Source: Planctomycetaceae bacterium | GTDB taxonomy: Bacteria; Planctomycetota; Planctomycetia; Pirellulales; Thermoguttaceae | Assembly: GCA_031266315.1 (NCBI GenBank) | Contig: JAISBG010000598.1 | Coordinates: 1 to 8,271, forward strand | Direction of reading: 5' to 3' | Length of the DNA: 8,271 bases | Shown here: positions 5,667 to 8,271 of the stretch, piece after piece | How the letters are laid out: every line of letters starts with the position of its first letter | Numbering within the stretch: position 1 is the stretch's first letter | Program-made: the position numbers and the translations under genes | The notes under the pieces: model-generated | What the model was told of the DNA's origin: nothing | Databases searched by the model: none | Seen by the model: the letters and a program-made list of their open reading frames with translations, nothing else

Positions 5667-8078
5667 ATGAACACGCAAAAAACATTACAAACACAGAAAA
5701 TTGTCCGTTTGGTCATACATTTGGTTGTATTGGCTATTCTTGGACTGTTGTTGTATAACATCGGCAAACCTGCCAAAGTTATTGTTCAATCCGGCGGCGA
5801 TGTCCGGCTCGATCCGGGCGGAGTTCTCGCTCAAATGCGGAATAAAGAAGGTTTGACCGAATCTCAAATCGGCGAAATCGATCCGGCAAGTAATACCATC
5901 AAATTAGCAACATTCGGTCTGCGCGGTGTTGCAATTGCCTTGCTTTGGCATCGATCACAGGAATATCAGAAACGTCTCGATTGGAATAATGTTATCGCCT
6001 CCTCAAACCAACTCGTCTTTCTCGAACCGCATTTCACAACCATTTGGGAATTTTTAGGCTGGAATCTTTCCTACAACGCCTCTGCGGAATTTGACGATTA
6101 TCGGGAACGTTACCGTTGGGTCATTCGCGGAGTTGACTTTTTAACTCGCGGTGTTGAGTTTAATCGTCAGGCTCCGAAACTATGTAAAGCAACCGGTTGG
6201 ACAATTTCACAAAAAATCGGAATTGCCGACGAAAATCAGCAATATCGCCGACTCCTTCGTGAAGACGAAGAGTTCGGGTTGCGGCATAATTGCCAACTGC
6301 CCTCCGACCGCGATAATTGGATACTCGGACGACGTTGGTATCATCAGGGCGAAGACCTTGTTTTACGGGGAGTTAGTATCGGTAATGAATCCGATTTTCT
6401 GTTCTTTTCCAATTCACGTTTGAATCTGTTCAACTACGCAAAGTGGAAACGGAAAGACGGAATTTTTGGCGAAGAAGCAATTCGTGCTTGGGAAAACGCC
6501 TTAGTAGAATGGCTCGAATTTGCCCAAAAAGACCTTTCAACCGCAATTCCCGAAGACGGTTCCTTACGGATGCGACCCGGTGTTAAAGCAAAACGGACAT
6601 CACTGGAAACAACCGATCTCATTCGGGAAGAGGCAAAAAATCTTCTTAAAGAATTAAATGCTTTCGTTCCCGATTTGAAACGGAATCTTTGTATTGACCG
6701 TTGGAAACAACTCGCCGAAACAAAAGGTCAGCAAGGAACATTGCTTTCCGCTCTGGAAACCGCACTCGAAAAACCGAGTAAATATTCGTCCTTGCCGCAT
6801 GAAGAACTCCAGATTATTCGTGAATGGCTGGACAAAAACGAACCGGATTGGAAAAAACGGCTGCAAACCGATTGGGATTCGCTTTATACCGAGGAACAGT
6901 TGGAATTGAAAAAAATACCAATTTTGCTGTTAGAAGAAGATCAACGCGATATTCTTAACAAAGCCGAAGGAGAAGTTGGTCAAGTTCGGGATCGTGCTTT
7001 TGAAATTTTGCGGATAACTCCGAAAGTTCTTTCAGATATAATGCAAGATTTGGATATTTCCAGAGACGCCAAACGTCGGGCACTCGCTATCACCGCAGAA
7101 TTTGACGGGCATAAAGGACGAACTCGAATGTCTGATCTTTATCGGGATATTCTCAATTTTGAATACCGGTTGCGGGAAGTCGCCGTAGAACGAACTCAAC
7201 AAGCCGACGACGCCCAAAAATTCCGCTATTTCGGGCGAATCGCTTATTATGACGGTCGGATTGCCGATTCGACGAAAGGTTGGCTCGACGCCATGAAAAA
7301 ATGGGAAGAATTGTACGAACAACCCGGTTTTGAAGATATTGCCGGAGACGCTCAGTTTATTCGGGAAATTATCGATATTGTTGAAAAGTTCGTGATTATT
7401 TTAGATAACGATAATAAAATATTTTCCGATGTCGTAAAAGATAATGTTCCAATGCACGCAATGATTCGCAATAAATTGAATCAGGAAAATAATCCCGAAC
7501 AAATTATTCAGGCGTTGGAATATGCCAAAAAAGAATTCGATAAAGCGTTGACCGATGAGGGAAACACCGAAAAAGACGAAGCAAAACGGAAGGAATTGTT
7601 AGAGAAAATGGAAAAATATTTTCAAATCATTTCGCAACGTTTTGACGGAATCAATATGAGTATCGAATTTATGAAACTCGGTCCGTTATTCGATATTCGT
7701 GATTATATGGTTGAGGCAAACGCTTATCATATCAAAACACTTCAAAATCTTGGCAAACCGTTGCCCGAACCGCTTCCGCTTCGCAGTTTTGTCGAATTGA
7801 TGATGAAACACGATCCGGCTGTCGGTAAAGCAACCTCCGCCATTGAAACCGGTTTGCCGCTCGTCCGCAACAAAAAATATGCGGAAGCCCAAACGGAATT
7901 TGAAAAAGCCGTCGAACTCTGGAAACCAATTTTGAACAAATATCCAATTATTCCGCTTGATCCGACACTTCAAATGTATGCCGATCTTGTTCTGCTTACC
8001 GGTTTGTACGTTGACACTCTGAAAGCACAGGAAAAAACAATCCCAGATGATTTTCCGCTCAAAACATTTCTAAAATAA
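5667..8078 (+). CDS. Conserved PVC-type membrane-anchored helical (TPR-like) protein, function unknown
   Basis: This is an 803-residue protein. Residues 12-31 form one N-terminal membrane helix (IVRLVIHLVVLAILGLLLYN) without a clear cleavage site, so it is probably anchored with the bulk outside the cytoplasm. The most conserved-looking part is 80-185: LATFGLRGVAIALLWHRSQEYQKRLDW, LEPHFTTIWEFLGWNLSYN, RWVIRGVDFLTRGVEFN and LCKATGWTISQKIG. I associate this Trp-rich pattern, with spacing like degenerate tetratricopeptide repeats, with uncharacterised proteins of planctomycetes and relatives. The middle (about 290-680) is charged and helical; residues 725-765 (AIETGLPLVRNKKYAEAQTE...) resemble another TPR. 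No catalytic motif is visible, so a scaffold or envelope role is only a guess. The ATG follows ATTACC without a Shine-Dalgarno. The next gene starts 79 bp downstream on the same strand and may be co-transcribed. Confidence 0.7.
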   Translation: MNTQKTLQTQKIVRLVIHLVVLAILGLLLYNIGKPAKVIVQSGGDVRLDPGGVLAQMRNKEGLTESQIGEIDPASNTIKLATFGLRGVAIALLWHRSQEYQKRLDWNNVIASSNQLVFLEPHFTTIWEFLGWNLSYNASAEFDDYRERYRWVIRGVDFLTRGVEFNRQAPKLCKATGWTISQKIGIADENQQYRRLLREDEEFGLRHNCQLPSDRDNWILGRRWYHQGEDLVLRGVSIGNESDFLFFSNSRLNLFNYAKWKRKDGIFGEEAIRAWENALVEWLEFAQKDLSTAIPEDGSLRMRPGVKAKRTSLETTDLIREEAKNLLKELNAFVPDLKRNLCIDRWKQLAETKGQQGTLLSALETALEKPSKYSSLPHEELQIIREWLDKNEPDWKKRLQTDWDSLYTEEQLELKKIPILLLEEDQRDILNKAEGEVGQVRDRAFEILRITPKVLSDIMQDLDISRDAKRRALAITAEFDGHKGRTRMSDLYRDILNFEYRLREVAVERTQQADDAQKFRYFGRIAYYDGRIADSTKGWLDAMKKWEELYEQPGFEDIAGDAQFIREIIDIVEKFVIILDNDNKIFSDVVKDNVPMHAMIRNKLNQENNPEQIIQALEYAKKEFDKALTDEGNTEKDEAKRKELLEKMEKYFQIISQRFDGINMSIEFMKLGPLFDIRDYMVEANAYHIKTLQNLGKPLPEPLPLRSFVELMMKHDPAVGKATSAIETGLPLVRNKKYAEAQTEFEKAVELWKPILNKYPIIPLDPTLQMYADLVLLTGLYVDTLKAQEKTIPDDFPLKTFLK

Positions 8079-8157
8079 ATGCAACTGTTTACCGGAATAT
8101 CATTGTAGGTTTATTTTTAAGAACAACAGCAAACCCAATAATTATGGAGAAAACATC

Positions 8158-8271
8158 GTGACCGCCACAAAAATACCAACCGATATGAGCGTTATTTCTT
8201 TCGAAGATATCAAGGAATTGTTCCGCGAAGTTGCACGGCAATCTCAGGCAACCGACAGGCAGATTAAGGAA
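8158..8271 (+). CDS. N-terminus of a DUF3782/PD-(D/E)XK nuclease-like family protein (partial, runs off right edge)
   Basis: Thirty-eight codons are visible from a GTG at 8158, preceded by GGAGA at 8146-8150 with 7-8 nt spacing, the clearest Shine-Dalgarno in the window. The peptide has VISFEDIKELFREVARQSQATDRQIKE. A short 'SFEDIKELFRE' helix followed by the start of T-D-R-Q-x-K-E heptads is typical of a family in which a repeated coiled coil precedes a restriction-endonuclease-like fold (DUF3782 and relatives), common in planctomycetes and cyanobacteria. Only the coiled-coil start is seen, so the nuclease-like domain is inferred. An alternative in-frame ATG at 8185 (codon 10) lacks a ribosome binding site. 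It lies 79 bp after the 803-aa gene on the same strand, with no strong terminator between. Confidence 0.6.
   Translation, partial: MTATKIPTDMSVISFEDIKELFREVARQSQATDRQIKE

Noticed and set aside
8070..8120. Hairpin AAAATAAA.../...TTTATTTTT after the 803-aa gene as a terminator
   Set aside because: The stem is purely A-T, has a long imperfect interior and overlaps the stop codon; not convincing enough to call.

Overview
The window looks like a chromosomal segment of a planctomycete or a close PVC-group relative with a fairly AT-rich genome. This is inferred from protein style and was not tested by search. The 803-residue membrane-anchored protein, the GumC/Wzz-like protein, the SprA-related metalloprotease, the secreted SGNH hydrolase and the DUF3782-like N-terminus at the right edge are all combinations I associate with planctomycetes. 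Genes are widely spaced with long AT-rich gaps, and three internal genes start without a visible Shine-Dalgarno sequence.

Layout from left to right: (1) the first 79 codons of a leftward nucleotidyltransferase-like gene (possibly SpsF-type) that runs off the left edge; (2) a 570-bp divergent intergenic region with promoter candidates for both flanking genes and the first copy of a short inverted-repeat element; (3) a rightward SprA-related putative metalloprotease (809-1813); (4) a short convergent gap with a four-unit 12-bp tandem repeat that overlaps the stop codon of (5) a leftward secreted SGNH/GDSL-type hydrolase (1917-3203); (6) a 440-bp divergent intergenic region filled by a composite structured repeat; (7) a rightward chain-length-determinant/GumC-like protein with no second membrane helix (3645-4967), followed by a weak terminator; (8) a leftward tRNA-Ser(CGA); (9) a second copy of the inverted-repeat element, in opposite orientation to the first; (10) a rightward 803-aa PVC-type membrane-anchored helical protein of unknown function (5667-8078); (11) the first 38 codons of a rightward gene with a DUF3782/PD-(D/E)XK-type coiled-coil start, running off the right edge.

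No single pathway ties the genes together. The left-edge nucleotidyltransferase, the Wzz/GumC-like protein and the secreted hydrolase could all relate to surface polysaccharide, but they are not one operon: strands alternate and most genes have their own promoter candidate. The most unusual material is in the non-coding DNA: a pair of MITE-like elements about 4.8 kb apart, a composite inverted plus tandem repeat with compensatory stem changes that ends exactly at a promoter -35 box, and a tandem duplication of a gene's last codons that yields four in-frame stops.
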